From an uncultured Clostridiaceae bacterium (GTDB lineage Bacteria; Bacillota; Clostridia; Lachnospirales; Lachnospiraceae), in the NCBI GenBank assembly GCA_958441075.1, contig CAUCBQ010000040.1:1-14464 (forward strand): a DNA stretch of 14,464 nucleotides, given 5' to 3'. The notes under the pieces were generated by a model, which saw only the letters and a program-made list of their open reading frames with translations, searched no databases and was not told the DNA's origin. Positions 1-6,881 of this stretch are shown piece by piece; the stretch's first letter is position 1; each line of letters begins with the position of its first letter. A program made the position numbers and the translations under genes.

Positions 1-3000
1 GGGTGTAGCTCTTCTTCATTTCTTTGGTAAATACTACCCGGTTATAGGCGCTGGTAATGATTTTCCGTTCATAGCGGCGTTGGTCCCTTACGCGAATGGC
101 CGCAATCAGAGAGCGGATTCGGATGCGGGCAGAGCCAAGATTGTTTACCTCGTCGATTTTAAGTACAGTGTAAAGCTTTCCTGAACGTGTGAGAATATCA
201 GAAACCTGATCTGTAGTCACAGCGTCCAGACCGCAGCCAAAGGAATTGAGCTGGATCAGATCCAGATTATCCTGGGTTTTTACAAAGCTGGCTGCAGCAT
301 AAAGACGGGAATGGTACATCCACTGGTCTGTTACCACTAAAGGCCGTTCTACCTTTCCAAGATGGGAAACAGAATCCTCTGTAAGTACCGCAAAGCCGTA
401 GGAGGTGATCACATCCGGGATTCCGTGGTGGATTTCCGGGTCCACATGATAGGGACGTCCTGCCAGCACAATACCCCGTTTGCCGTTTTCTTTCATCCAT
501 TTCAGGGTTTCTTCGCCTTTTCTCTTGATATCTTCTCTGGAGGCAGTTAATTCCTGCCAGGCCCCATGGGCCGCCATACGGATTTCAGCCGGGGGAATCT
601 GGAAAGATCTGGAAAATTCCTTTACCAGTGCCTCTGTGAGAACCGCTTCATTCGTAAACGCCATAAAGGGGTTCATAAAGCGGACCTGTTCCTCTTCCAG
701 CGCCTCTACATTATTTTTAATATTTTCCGCATAGGATGTAACCATAGGGCAGTTGTAATGATTTCCGGCCTCCGGGCTTTCGTTGCGCTCATAGGGAATA
801 CAGGGATAGAAGATAAACTTCACACCCTGACGGATGAGCCATGATACATGACCGTGAACCAGTTTGGCAGGATAGCATTCCGATTCGCTGGGGATGGATT
901 CAATGCCCAGCTCATAGATCTGTCTGGTGGACTGGGGAGAGAGAATCACACGGTAGCGCAGCCTGCGGAAGAAAACAGCCCAGAAGGGGAAGTTTTCGTA
1001 CATATTTAAGACTCTGGGAATCCCTACGCAGCCACGGTCTGCCTCGTCCATGGGAAGAGGCTCATAGTCAAACATCCGGCGGTACTTGTAGTCAAAAAGG
1101 TTTGGAATCTCCTTTTTGGCCTTTTCCATTCCAAGGCCCCGTTCGCAGCGGTTTCCGGAAATATACCGGCGGCTGCTTCCGAACTGGTTTACGGTGAGTA
1201 CGCAGTGGTTATTGCAGCCCTTGCACCGTGCCATGGAAGTGGTATATTTTAAGGAAATGATCCTGTCTAAAGGCATGGTGGAGGTTTCTTTTTCACCGCC
1301 CATATGATAGCGTTCTCTGGCAATCAGGGCGGCTCCGAAGGCGCCCATGATGCCGGCGATATCGGGACGAACGGCCCGGCAGCCGGAGATACGCTCAAAG
1401 CTGCGCAGAACGGCGTCGTTGTAGAAGGTACCTCCCTGAACCACCACATGCTTTCCCAGATCAGCGGCATTTGTGATTTTAATTACCTTAAACAAAGCGT
1501 TTTTAATCACGGAGTAAGCCAGTCCGGCTGAGATATCCGCTACGGTGGCTCCTTCCTTCTGCGCCTGCTTTACATTGGAGTTCATAAAAACCGTACAGCG
1601 TGTGCCAAGATCAATGGGATTTTTTGCAAAGAGTGCTTCCTTTGCAAAATCGGTTACGCTGTAATTCAGGCTTTTCGCAAAGGTTTCGATAAAAGAGCCG
1701 CAGCCGGAGGAGCAGGCTTCATTTAACTGTACGCTGTCTACGGTGCCGTCCTTGATACGGATACATTTCATGTCCTGACCGCCGATATCCAGGATACAGT
1801 CTACCTCAGGATCAAAGAAAGCGGCTGCATAATAGTGAGAGATGGTTTCCACCTCTCCCTCATCCAGCATAAAGGCAGCCTTTAACAGGGCCTCTCCGTA
1901 GCCGGTGGAGCAGGACCAGGCAATTCTGGCCCTGTCTGTCATCTGTTCTTTGATTTCTCTGACAGCCTGAATGGCAGCTGCAAGGGGGCTTCCGTTGTTA
2001 TTTTCATAGTAGCGGTATAAAAGGGAGCCATCCTCGCCTACCAGAGCCACCTTGGTAGTGGTGGAGCCGGCGTCGATGCCCAGATAGCAGAGCCCCTCAT
2101 AGGCGGAAAGATCTGCAGATTTTACATGGTTGTGGGCGTGGTCTGCCAGAAAGGCCTCATAGTCCTTCTGGTCTTCAAAAAGAGGCTCCATGCGCTTTAC
2201 CTCAAAGTCCATCTGTACGCCGTGGGAAAGAGTTTCAATCAGAGCTGTGACGGAAACGGGCGTCTGATCCTCTTTGGGATTCATGGCAGCGCCTGCGGCG
2301 GCAAAGAGATGGGAATGCTCCGGCGCGATGATCTGCTCAGGAGTCAGGTGAAGGGTGCGGATAAAGGCTTTTCTCAGCTCCGGGAGAAAGTGAAGGGGGC
2401 CTCCTAAAAATGCCACATTTCCCCGGATGGGCTTTCCGCAGGCCAGTCCGCTGATGGTCTGGTTTACCACTGCCTGGAAGATGGAGGCAGCCAGATCCTC
2501 ATGGGTGGCGCCGTCATTGATTAAAGGCTGTATATCAGATTTGGCAAATACCCCGCACCGGGCCGCAATGGGGTAGATGGCCTTATAATTTTTGGCATAT
2601 TCATTTAAGCCGGAGGCGTCTGTCTGAAGCAGGGAGGCCATCTGGTCGATAAAGGAGCCGGTACCCCCGGCGCAGATGCCGTTCATGCGCTGGTCGACGC
2701 CTCCGGTAAAATAGATAATTTTTGCGTCCTCGCCGCCCAGCTCAATGGCTACATCGGTCTGGGGCGCATAATCCTGAAGGGAGGAGGCAACTGCAACTAC
2801 CTCCTGTACAAAGGGTACATGAAGATGGGAGGAGAGAGTAAGGCCGCCTGAGCCGGTGATTACAGGGGTAACGGAAAGATCCCCGGTCTGATCAGCAGCT
2901 TTTTTCAAAAGCTTTGCCAGGGTTTCCTGGATATTGGCGTAATGGCGTTCATAGTCAGAAAAAATGATATGGCATTCCTGATCCAGCACAGCCACCTTTA

Positions 3001-3055
3001 CGGTGGTGGAGCCGATATCAATACCTAAACGGTAAGTTGTACTGTTCTGATTCAT
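1..3055 (-). CDS. Fused 2-hydroxyacyl-CoA dehydratase activase-type protein, partial (C-terminus beyond left edge)
   Basis: The reading frame is open from the ATG at 3055 to the window edge (1018 codons). Relatives are typically about 1400 residues, so roughly a quarter is missing. Two ASKHA ATPase domains of the BcrAD/BadF/HgdC type come in tandem. The first starts with GIDIGSTT near residue 11 and has Cys128 (in CAGGTGSF) and Cys167, matching the two Cys ligands of the bridging [4Fe-4S] cluster of HgdC. The second starts with GIDAGSTTTK near residue 325 and has Cys448, Cys452 and Cys487. A Cys cluster (C611-x2-C614-x3-C618, then C637 in GNRCERG) leads into a DUF2229-type region from about residue 675. 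The family uses ATP hydrolysis to push low-potential electrons into 2-hydroxyacyl-CoA dehydratase-type iron-sulfur enzymes; the substrate of this fused form is not evident. The gene is transcribed divergently from corA. AGGAGGT (3075-3081) lies 19 nt upstream of the ATG, which is unusually far; no closer in-frame ATG, GTG or TTG was found. Confidence 0.9.
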   Translation of the reverse strand, partial: MNQNSTTYRLGIDIGSTTVKVAVLDQECHIIFSDYERHYANIQETLAKLLKKAADQTGDLSVTPVITGSGGLTLSSHLHVPFVQEVVAVASSLQDYAPQTDVAIELGGEDAKIIYFTGGVDQRMNGICAGGTGSFIDQMASLLQTDASGLNEYAKNYKAIYPIAARCGVFAKSDIQPLINDGATHEDLAASIFQAVVNQTISGLACGKPIRGNVAFLGGPLHFLPELRKAFIRTLHLTPEQIIAPEHSHLFAAAGAAMNPKEDQTPVSVTALIETLSHGVQMDFEVKRMEPLFEDQKDYEAFLADHAHNHVKSADLSAYEGLCYLGIDAGSTTTKVALVGEDGSLLYRYYENNNGSPLAAAIQAVREIKEQMTDRARIAWSCSTGYGEALLKAAFMLDEGEVETISHYYAAAFFDPEVDCILDIGGQDMKCIRIKDGTVDSVQLNEACSSGCGSFIETFAKSLNYSVTDFAKEALFAKNPIDLGTRCTVFMNSNVKQAQKEGATVADISAGLAYSVIKNALFKVIKITNAADLGKHVVVQGGTFYNDAVLRSFERISGCRAVRPDIAGIMGAFGAALIARERYHMGGEKETSTMPLDRIISLKYTTSMARCKGCNNHCVLTVNQFGSSRRYISGNRCERGLGMEKAKKEIPNLFDYKYRRMFDYEPLPMDEADRGCVGIPRVLNMYENFPFWAVFFRRLRYRVILSPQSTRQIYELGIESIPSESECYPAKLVHGHVSWLIRQGVKFIFYPCIPYERNESPEAGNHYNCPMVTSYAENIKNNVEALEEEQVRFMNPFMAFTNEAVLTEALVKEFSRSFQIPPAEIRMAAHGAWQELTASREDIKRKGEETLKWMKENGKRGIVLAGRPYHVDPEIHHGIPDVITSYGFAVLTEDSVSHLGKVERPLVVTDQWMYHSRLYAAASFVKTQDNLDLIQLNSFGCGLDAVTTDQVSDILTRSGKLYTVLKIDEVNNLGSARIRIRSLIAAIRVRDQRRYERKIITSAYNRVVFTKEMKKSYT

Positions 3056-3117
3056 AATACGGGTTTTGCCCCTGACCTCCTTTGTAGTCTGGCATAAGAC
3101 GGTTCTGCATGAAAGAG

Positions 3118-3141
3118 GCAGCCTGAAAACCTTCAGGCTGC
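3118..3141 (-). promoter_or_regulatory. Leader hairpin upstream of the activase gene
   Basis: GCAGCCTGAA (3118-3127) and TTCAGGCTGC (3132-3141) form a perfect 10-bp stem with a 4-base loop. If transcription starts near 3155 on the minus strand, the hairpin lies in the 5' leader about 60 nt ahead of the start codon. On the minus strand it is followed by CTCTTTC, not a proper T-tract, so it is a weak terminator at best. It could be an attenuator, an RNA-stabilising hairpin or a protein-binding leader element; the sequence alone does not decide. Confidence 0.5.
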
Positions 3142-3161
3142 ACACGTCAGTTATGCATTCT

Positions 3162-3191
3162 ATAATAATTTCTGTGTAAAAACTGTGATAA
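3162..3191 (-). promoter_or_regulatory. Candidate promoter of the activase gene
   Basis: On the minus strand TTATCA (3191-3186, 4 of 6 match to the -35 consensus) is followed after 18 bases by TATTAT (3167-3162, 5 of 6 match to the -10 consensus). This would give a leader of about 100 nt that includes the hairpin at 3118-3141. Several other AT-rich hexamers nearby could serve instead, so the exact boxes are uncertain. Confidence 0.4.
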
Positions 3192-3211
3192 AAGCAACAG
3201 ATCAAAATTGT

Positions 3212-3225
3212 TACACTAAAGTGTA
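3212..3225. repeat. 14-bp palindrome, candidate operator
   Basis: TACACT-AA-AGTGTA is a perfect dyad with a 2-base centre. It sits about 20 bp upstream of the candidate -35 box of the activase gene and about 110 bp upstream of the corA promoter. Its size and symmetry suit a dimeric helix-turn-helix regulator, but I cannot name one. It is shorter than an NrdR box, whose half-sites are separated by 8 bases. Confidence 0.35.
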
Positions 3226-3257
3226 GCACAAATCAAAAGCAAATACAATCAGGGGAG

Positions 3258-3274
3258 AACGTTAAAAAAACGTT
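3258..3274. repeat. Two AACGTT palindromes one helical turn apart
   Basis: AACGTT occurs at 3258-3263 and 3269-3274, with centres 11 bp apart and an A-run between. Each copy is self-complementary, and the two are on the same face of the helix. The pair lies about 60 bp upstream of the corA -35 box. It may be a regulator site or simply AT-rich upstream DNA. Confidence 0.3.
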
Positions 3275-3333
3275 AATAAATAGCAGGATGTTTGTAAAAA
3301 TTGCGCTTTATGTCAATTGGAGTTCTAATCCAT

Positions 3334-3362
3334 TTGACAAAACCGTAGGCAGTCACTATAAT
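3334..3362 (+). promoter_or_regulatory. Consensus housekeeping promoter of corA
   Basis: TTGACA (3334-3339), a 17-base spacer and TATAAT (3357-3362) give a perfect match to the sigma-A/sigma-70 consensus at ideal spacing. Transcription would start near 3369 and give a leader of about 29 nt with a GGGGGAG-type ribosome binding site before the ATG at 3398. This predicts strong, largely constitutive expression of corA and the gene after it. Confidence 0.8.
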
Positions 3363-3397
3363 TAGGGAGTAAAATTTCAGAATGGGGGAGAGTTCGC

Positions 3398-4339
3398 ATG
3401 ATACGGATTTTTAAAACCGAAGATGGTACGATTCATGAAAAGCAAGAGATGCAGCCTGGAAGCTGGATTGCTCTCACGAACCCTACAGCTTCTGAAATCA
3501 TGGATGTAGCCGATGCCTGCCGCATTGATCCGGATCATTTAAAGGCCCCTCTGGATGAAGAGGAGCGTTCCCGTATTGAGGCAGAGGATGAATACACGCT
3601 GATCCTGGTGGATATACCATCTATAGAGGAAAGAAACGGCAAAGACTGGTTCGTTACGATTCCTATGGCTATTATTACTACCAAGGATGTGCTCATTACG
3701 GTCTGTCTGGAGGAAACACCGATTTTAAGCGCCTTTATGGATGGAAGAGTGAGAGATTTTCATACGTTTATGAAAACCCGGTTTATCCTGCAGATTCTTT
3801 ATAAAAATGCCACGCAGTATTTGCAGTATCTGAGGATCATTGACAAGAAGAGTGAAGTGATCGAGAACAAGCTTCATCAGGCTCAGAAAAATGAGGAGCT
3901 TATTGAGCTTCTGGAGCTTCAGAAATCACTGGTATACTTTACCACATCTCTTCGTTCCAACGAAGTGGTGCTGGAGCGTCTGCTGAAAATTGACAAGATT
4001 AAGAAATATCCTGAGGATACGGATCTTCTGGAGGATGTTATTATCGAGAATAAACAGGCTATGGAGATGACCAGTATCTATAATGGAATCTTAAGCGGTA
4101 CCATGGATACCTTTGCTTCCGTTATTTCCAACAACCTGAATATTGTTATGAAGTTTCTGGCCACAGTGACAATCGTTTTGTCTATCCCGACTATGGTAGC
4201 CAGTTTTTACGGCATGAATGTGATGCCCAAGGGAATGCCCTTTGCAGACAGCCCCTATGGCTTCTGGATTGTTTTGGGATTTGCAGTGGCCCTGTCCCTG
4301 ATTGTGGCGTATATCTTTAATAAGAAGGATCTGTTTTGA
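3398..4339 (+). CDS. corA: CorA-family magnesium/divalent cation channel
   Basis: The 313-residue product has CorA architecture: a large cytoplasmic N-terminal domain, a long charged helical region (about residues 150-240), then two C-terminal membrane helices (about 247-270 and 287-306). The signature Gly-Met-Asn lies at residues 272-274 in YGMN, directly after the first helix. The short tail ends in positively charged residues (NKKDLF), as is usual. CorA proteins form pentameric channels that admit Mg2+, and sometimes Co2+ or Ni2+, down the electrochemical gradient. The length is close to that of E. coli CorA (316). The start ATG follows a purine-rich ribosome binding site and a consensus promoter. 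The next gene begins 16 bp after the stop, so co-transcription is likely. Family membership is very secure; ion preference is inferred. Confidence 0.93.
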   Translation: MIRIFKTEDGTIHEKQEMQPGSWIALTNPTASEIMDVADACRIDPDHLKAPLDEEERSRIEAEDEYTLILVDIPSIEERNGKDWFVTIPMAIITTKDVLITVCLEETPILSAFMDGRVRDFHTFMKTRFILQILYKNATQYLQYLRIIDKKSEVIENKLHQAQKNEELIELLELQKSLVYFTTSLRSNEVVLERLLKIDKIKKYPEDTDLLEDVIIENKQAMEMTSIYNGILSGTMDTFASVISNNLNIVMKFLATVTIVLSIPTMVASFYGMNVMPKGMPFADSPYGFWIVLGFAVALSLIVAYIFNKKDLF

Positions 4340-4355
4340 AATGAGGGAAATTTAA

Positions 4356-5210
4356 ATGAATAATTTTGTAAATAAAGCAAAGCGCAGCCTGAGACGCCTG
4401 ATGGGCGGCAGCATTATTGATATTGTATGCGGCCTGCAGGTTCTGGGAGTTGTTACCTATCTGCTCTTCCCGGAGTTTTTTGGCTACCTGATCCTGAATC
4501 CTGCCCTGATCCTTCGGGGACAGATCTGGAGAATCGTTACCTTTCTGGCATACCCTCCGGCAGTTACGGGCGGTGATGCCATCAGCTTTGTTATTTTTAA
4601 TGCGATTGGCATTTACTGTGTCAGACTGTTTGGCCTTCTGGTAGAGCAGGTCTGGGGTCGGTTTAAGTTTAACTGCTATATCATATCGGGTGTGCTGCTT
4701 CACGCAGGGGTTTCAGTGCTGATTTACCTGATTACAGGTATGCCTCTTCCGCTGTTCCCTAACTATCTGGTGTATTCCTTTTTCTTCGTGTTTGCGCTGA
4801 TGTTCCCGGATATGCAGGTGCTTTTCATGATGATTATCCCATTGAAGGCAAGCTGGATTGCTGTGTTTGAGGGATTCATGTATATTTATTCCTTTGTGCG
4901 AGGCAGCATGATCGATAAAATAGAGATCCTTTTGAGCCTTGCCCTTATGGGCGTGTTCTTCGGCTGGCTGACCTTTGGAAAAAAGGGGCCGGTTTATCAG
5001 AAAAAGCGTTCCAGAGAGTTCCAGAAAAAGACTGAAAAGATCCGGGTGGTGAAAAATATCCACCGCTGTGCTGTCTGCGGACGGACGTCGGAGGACAGTC
5101 CGGGGATGGAGTTCCGCTACTGCTCCAAGTGCGAGGGCAGCTATGAATACTGTATGGATCATTTATATACCCATAAACATGTGAAAAAAGGAGAAAAGCC
5201 GGAAGAATAG
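4356..5210 (+). CDS. Rhomboid-like membrane protein with C-terminal zinc ribbon, probable pseudoprotease
   Basis: The 284-residue protein has about five or six hydrophobic segments between residues 20 and 207, then a basic linker and a cytoplasmic Cys/His-rich tail. Rhomboid/Derlin-like features are GQIWR (55-59), resembling the L1-loop WR motif, and the E97-x2-WG pattern with a following helix. The catalytic Ser motif GxSG is absent: the equivalent stretch is around PNYLVYSFFFVFAL (135-148). I also see no catalytic His in the last helices, so proteolysis is unlikely. The tail has C238-x2-C241, C256-x2-C259, C266, H269, H273 and H275, enough for one or two zinc sites. A GAGGG ribosome binding site ends 8 nt before the ATG. 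The gene follows corA by 16 bp, probably in one transcript. The function is unknown; a scaffold or membrane-quality-control role would be inference from iRhoms and Derlins. Confidence 0.7.
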   Translation: MNNFVNKAKRSLRRLMGGSIIDIVCGLQVLGVVTYLLFPEFFGYLILNPALILRGQIWRIVTFLAYPPAVTGGDAISFVIFNAIGIYCVRLFGLLVEQVWGRFKFNCYIISGVLLHAGVSVLIYLITGMPLPLFPNYLVYSFFFVFALMFPDMQVLFMMIIPLKASWIAVFEGFMYIYSFVRGSMIDKIEILLSLALMGVFFGWLTFGKKGPVYQKKRSREFQKKTEKIRVVKNIHRCAVCGRTSEDSPGMEFRYCSKCEGSYEYCMDHLYTHKHVKKGEKPEE

Positions 5211-5220
5211 CCCGGGCTGT

Positions 5221-5248
5221 GCTCCTTTCCATAAATTCCGGAAGGGGC
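5221..5248 (+). terminator. Weak hairpin after the corA operon
   Basis: GCTCCTTTCC (5221-5230) can pair with GGAAGGGGC (5240-5248) across a 9-base loop, giving about eight pairs including two G-U pairs. The sequence after it is pyrimidine-rich but has no run of T. It is the only plausible stop signal between the rhomboid-like gene and pyk, so it is listed with low confidence. Confidence 0.25.
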
Positions 5249-5314
5249 TTCCCCACATCATGAGCCTGTACCGGACCGATTTACACAACTTACATTCAAC
5301 AATGGAGGATTAAA

Positions 5315-6751
5315 ATGAAAAAAACAAAGATCATTTGTACCATGGGTCCCAATACCAACGACAAGAATGTTATGCTGGAACTGGCAAAGAACGGTATGGA
5401 CGTTGCCCGTTTTAACTTTTCTCACGGTGATTATGCAGAGCATCTGGGACGTCTGGAGATCTTAAAGGAAGTGCGCAAGGAGCTGGATATTCCTGTAGCG
5501 GCTCTTCTGGATACAAAGGGGCCTGAGATCCGTACCGGCCTTTTAAAGGATGGCAAGAAGGTTTCTTTAAAAGAGGGACAGATCTACACCCTGACTACCA
5601 GGGAGATTGTAGGTGATGATACCATCGGCCATATTAATTACAGCGGCTTAAACGAGGACGTCTGCGCAGGAAATACCATTCTGATCGATGACGGACTGAT
5701 CGAGTTAAAGGTAAATGAGGTAAATGATACGGATATCGTATGTACAGTTGTAAACGGCGGCGAGCTGGGGGAGAGAAAGGGCGTAAATGTTCCTAACGTA
5801 AGCATCAAGCTTCCGGCCCTGACGGAGAAGGATAAGGAAGATATCCGTTTCGGCATCAAGCAGGGCTTTGATTTTATCGCAGCCTCTTTTGTCCGCACGG
5901 CTGACTGTATTAAGGAGATCAAGGCTATGTTAGATGAGGCCGGATCTTCCATGAAGGTAATTGCAAAGATTGAGAATGCAGAGGGCATTGAGAATCTGGA
6001 TGCTATTATTGCTGAGGCTGACGGTATCATGGTTGCCCGCGGCGATATGGGCGTTGAGATCCCTGCCCAGAAGGTTCCAAATATCCAGAAGATGATTATC
6101 CGCAAGTGCAATGTAGCCTGCAAGACTGTTATCACGGCAACACAGATGCTGGATTCCATGATCCGCAATCCAAGACCTACCCGTGCAGAGGTAACTGACG
6201 TTGCAAATGCAGTGTATGACGGTACAGATGCAGTGATGCTTTCCGGCGAGACCGCCATGGGCAAGTATCCGGTTGAGGCATTAAAGATGATGAGCTCTAT
6301 TGTGGAGGAGACAGAGAGCTGCCTGGATTATACCGCATACCGTCAGCGTAAGGTAAGCGCTGAGAATATGAAGAACGTTTCCAATGCCGTATGCTGTGCG
6401 TCTGTTTCCACCGCCCATGATATCGGCGCTGATTATATCATCGTTCCAAGTATTACAGGCTTTACCTCTATGATGCTGTCCAAGTGGAGACCGGCTGCCC
6501 GTATTCTGGGAATGTCCCCAAGCATGTCTACTGTGCGTCAGATGCAGCTGCAGTGGGGTGTAACTCCCGTATGGTCCCGCCGTGCAGATTCTACAGATGA
6601 GCTGATTGAAAACTCCATTGAGGAGCTTAAGGGCAGAAACTGCGTGGAAAGCGGAAAGCTGGCTGTACTGACTGCCGGTGTGGTAAGCTATGCAAGACGC
6701 CATGAGGAGGCTGCTCAGACCAATATCATGCGTGTGGTAGAGATTAACTAA
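5315..6751 (+). CDS. pyk: Pyruvate kinase
   Basis: Pyruvate kinase catalyses the last step of glycolysis, phosphoenolpyruvate + ADP to pyruvate + ATP, in the cytoplasm. The 478-residue product opens with KKTKIICTMGP and the ARFNFSHG strand of the TIM barrel. The active-site signature is present: Lys218 (IAKIENAEG, the proton-transfer lysine), Glu220 and Asp244 (ARGDMGVE, metal ligands), followed by MLSGETAMGKYP. The C-terminal alpha/beta regulatory domain is present. The extra PEP-utiliser-like domain of Bacillus and some clostridial enzymes is absent, and the length is near that of E. coli PykF (470). GGAGG (5304-5308) is spaced 6 nt from the ATG. The gene stands alone between a weak upstream hairpin and a complex downstream one. 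I could not identify a convincing promoter in 5211-5314. Confidence 0.97.
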   Translation: MKKTKIICTMGPNTNDKNVMLELAKNGMDVARFNFSHGDYAEHLGRLEILKEVRKELDIPVAALLDTKGPEIRTGLLKDGKKVSLKEGQIYTLTTREIVGDDTIGHINYSGLNEDVCAGNTILIDDGLIELKVNEVNDTDIVCTVVNGGELGERKGVNVPNVSIKLPALTEKDKEDIRFGIKQGFDFIAASFVRTADCIKEIKAMLDEAGSSMKVIAKIENAEGIENLDAIIAEADGIMVARGDMGVEIPAQKVPNIQKMIIRKCNVACKTVITATQMLDSMIRNPRPTRAEVTDVANAVYDGTDAVMLSGETAMGKYPVEALKMMSSIVEETESCLDYTAYRQRKVSAENMKNVSNAVCCASVSTAHDIGADYIIVPSITGFTSMMLSKWRPAARILGMSPSMSTVRQMQLQWGVTPVWSRRADSTDELIENSIEELKGRNCVESGKLAVLTAGVVSYARRHEEAAQTNIMRVVEIN

Positions 6752-6790
6752 ACAGAGATTTCAATAAAATAGAACTGGACAAAGAAGTCT

Positions 6791-6842
6791 GCCTGGGAGT
6801 ACAATGTCTGGCAAGGACATTGTGCTTTCCGACAGGCTTTTT
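6791..6842 (+). terminator. Two-part hairpin with T-tract after pyk
   Basis: An inner 8-bp stem, ACAATGTC (6801-6808) with GACATTGT (6816-6823), is enclosed by an outer 5-bp stem, GCCTG (6791-6795) with CAGGC (6833-6837), across an internal loop. TTTTT (6838-6842) follows directly. This looks like an intrinsic terminator for pyk. It lies only 40 bp before the next start codon, and an overlapping alternative stem (6827-6832 with 6849-6854) could compete, so partial read-through or attenuation into the downstream operon is possible. Confidence 0.55.
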
Positions 6843-6881
6843 ATGTTTTCGGAATAAAGATAATAAAGGAGAAGATTTACT

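Larger units (their letters stand above)
3056..3397. other. Divergent intergenic control region
   Basis: These 342 bases separate the leftward activase gene from the rightward corA gene and contain no credible coding sequence. Reading left to right they hold the activase ribosome binding site, a 10-bp leader hairpin, a candidate leftward promoter, a 14-bp palindrome, a pair of AACGTT palindromes one helical turn apart, and a near-ideal rightward promoter. The region is AT-rich from about 3150 on, as expected for promoter DNA. Confidence 0.75.

Noticed and set aside
841..1197. Plus-strand open frames over 267-2407
   Set aside because: All lie antisense to the continuous activase frame, which has unmistakable ATPase and Cys motifs throughout.
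3212..3225. NrdR box
   Set aside because: The half-sites ACAC and GTGT are separated by 4 bases, not 8, and no ribonucleotide reductase gene is nearby.
3311..3316. TTGACA on the minus strand as a second leftward -35 box
   Set aside because: No reasonable -10 hexamer is found 16-18 bases further along the minus strand.
4713..5162. Open frame of 149 codons antisense to the rhomboid-like gene
   Set aside because: It lies wholly inside a well-supported gene, has no ribosome binding site or recognisable motif, and is rich in His/Gln/Lys as expected from reverse-frame reading of a membrane protein gene.
5638..6264. Open frame of 208 codons antisense to pyk
   Set aside because: Pyruvate kinase is certain here; the antisense frame is Ser/Ile-rich with no domain and follows from the codon bias of the real gene.
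6801..6854. Lysine riboswitch ahead of the lysA-family gene
   Set aside because: The region between pyk and the start codon is only about 130 bp and lacks the multi-helix lysine aptamer architecture.
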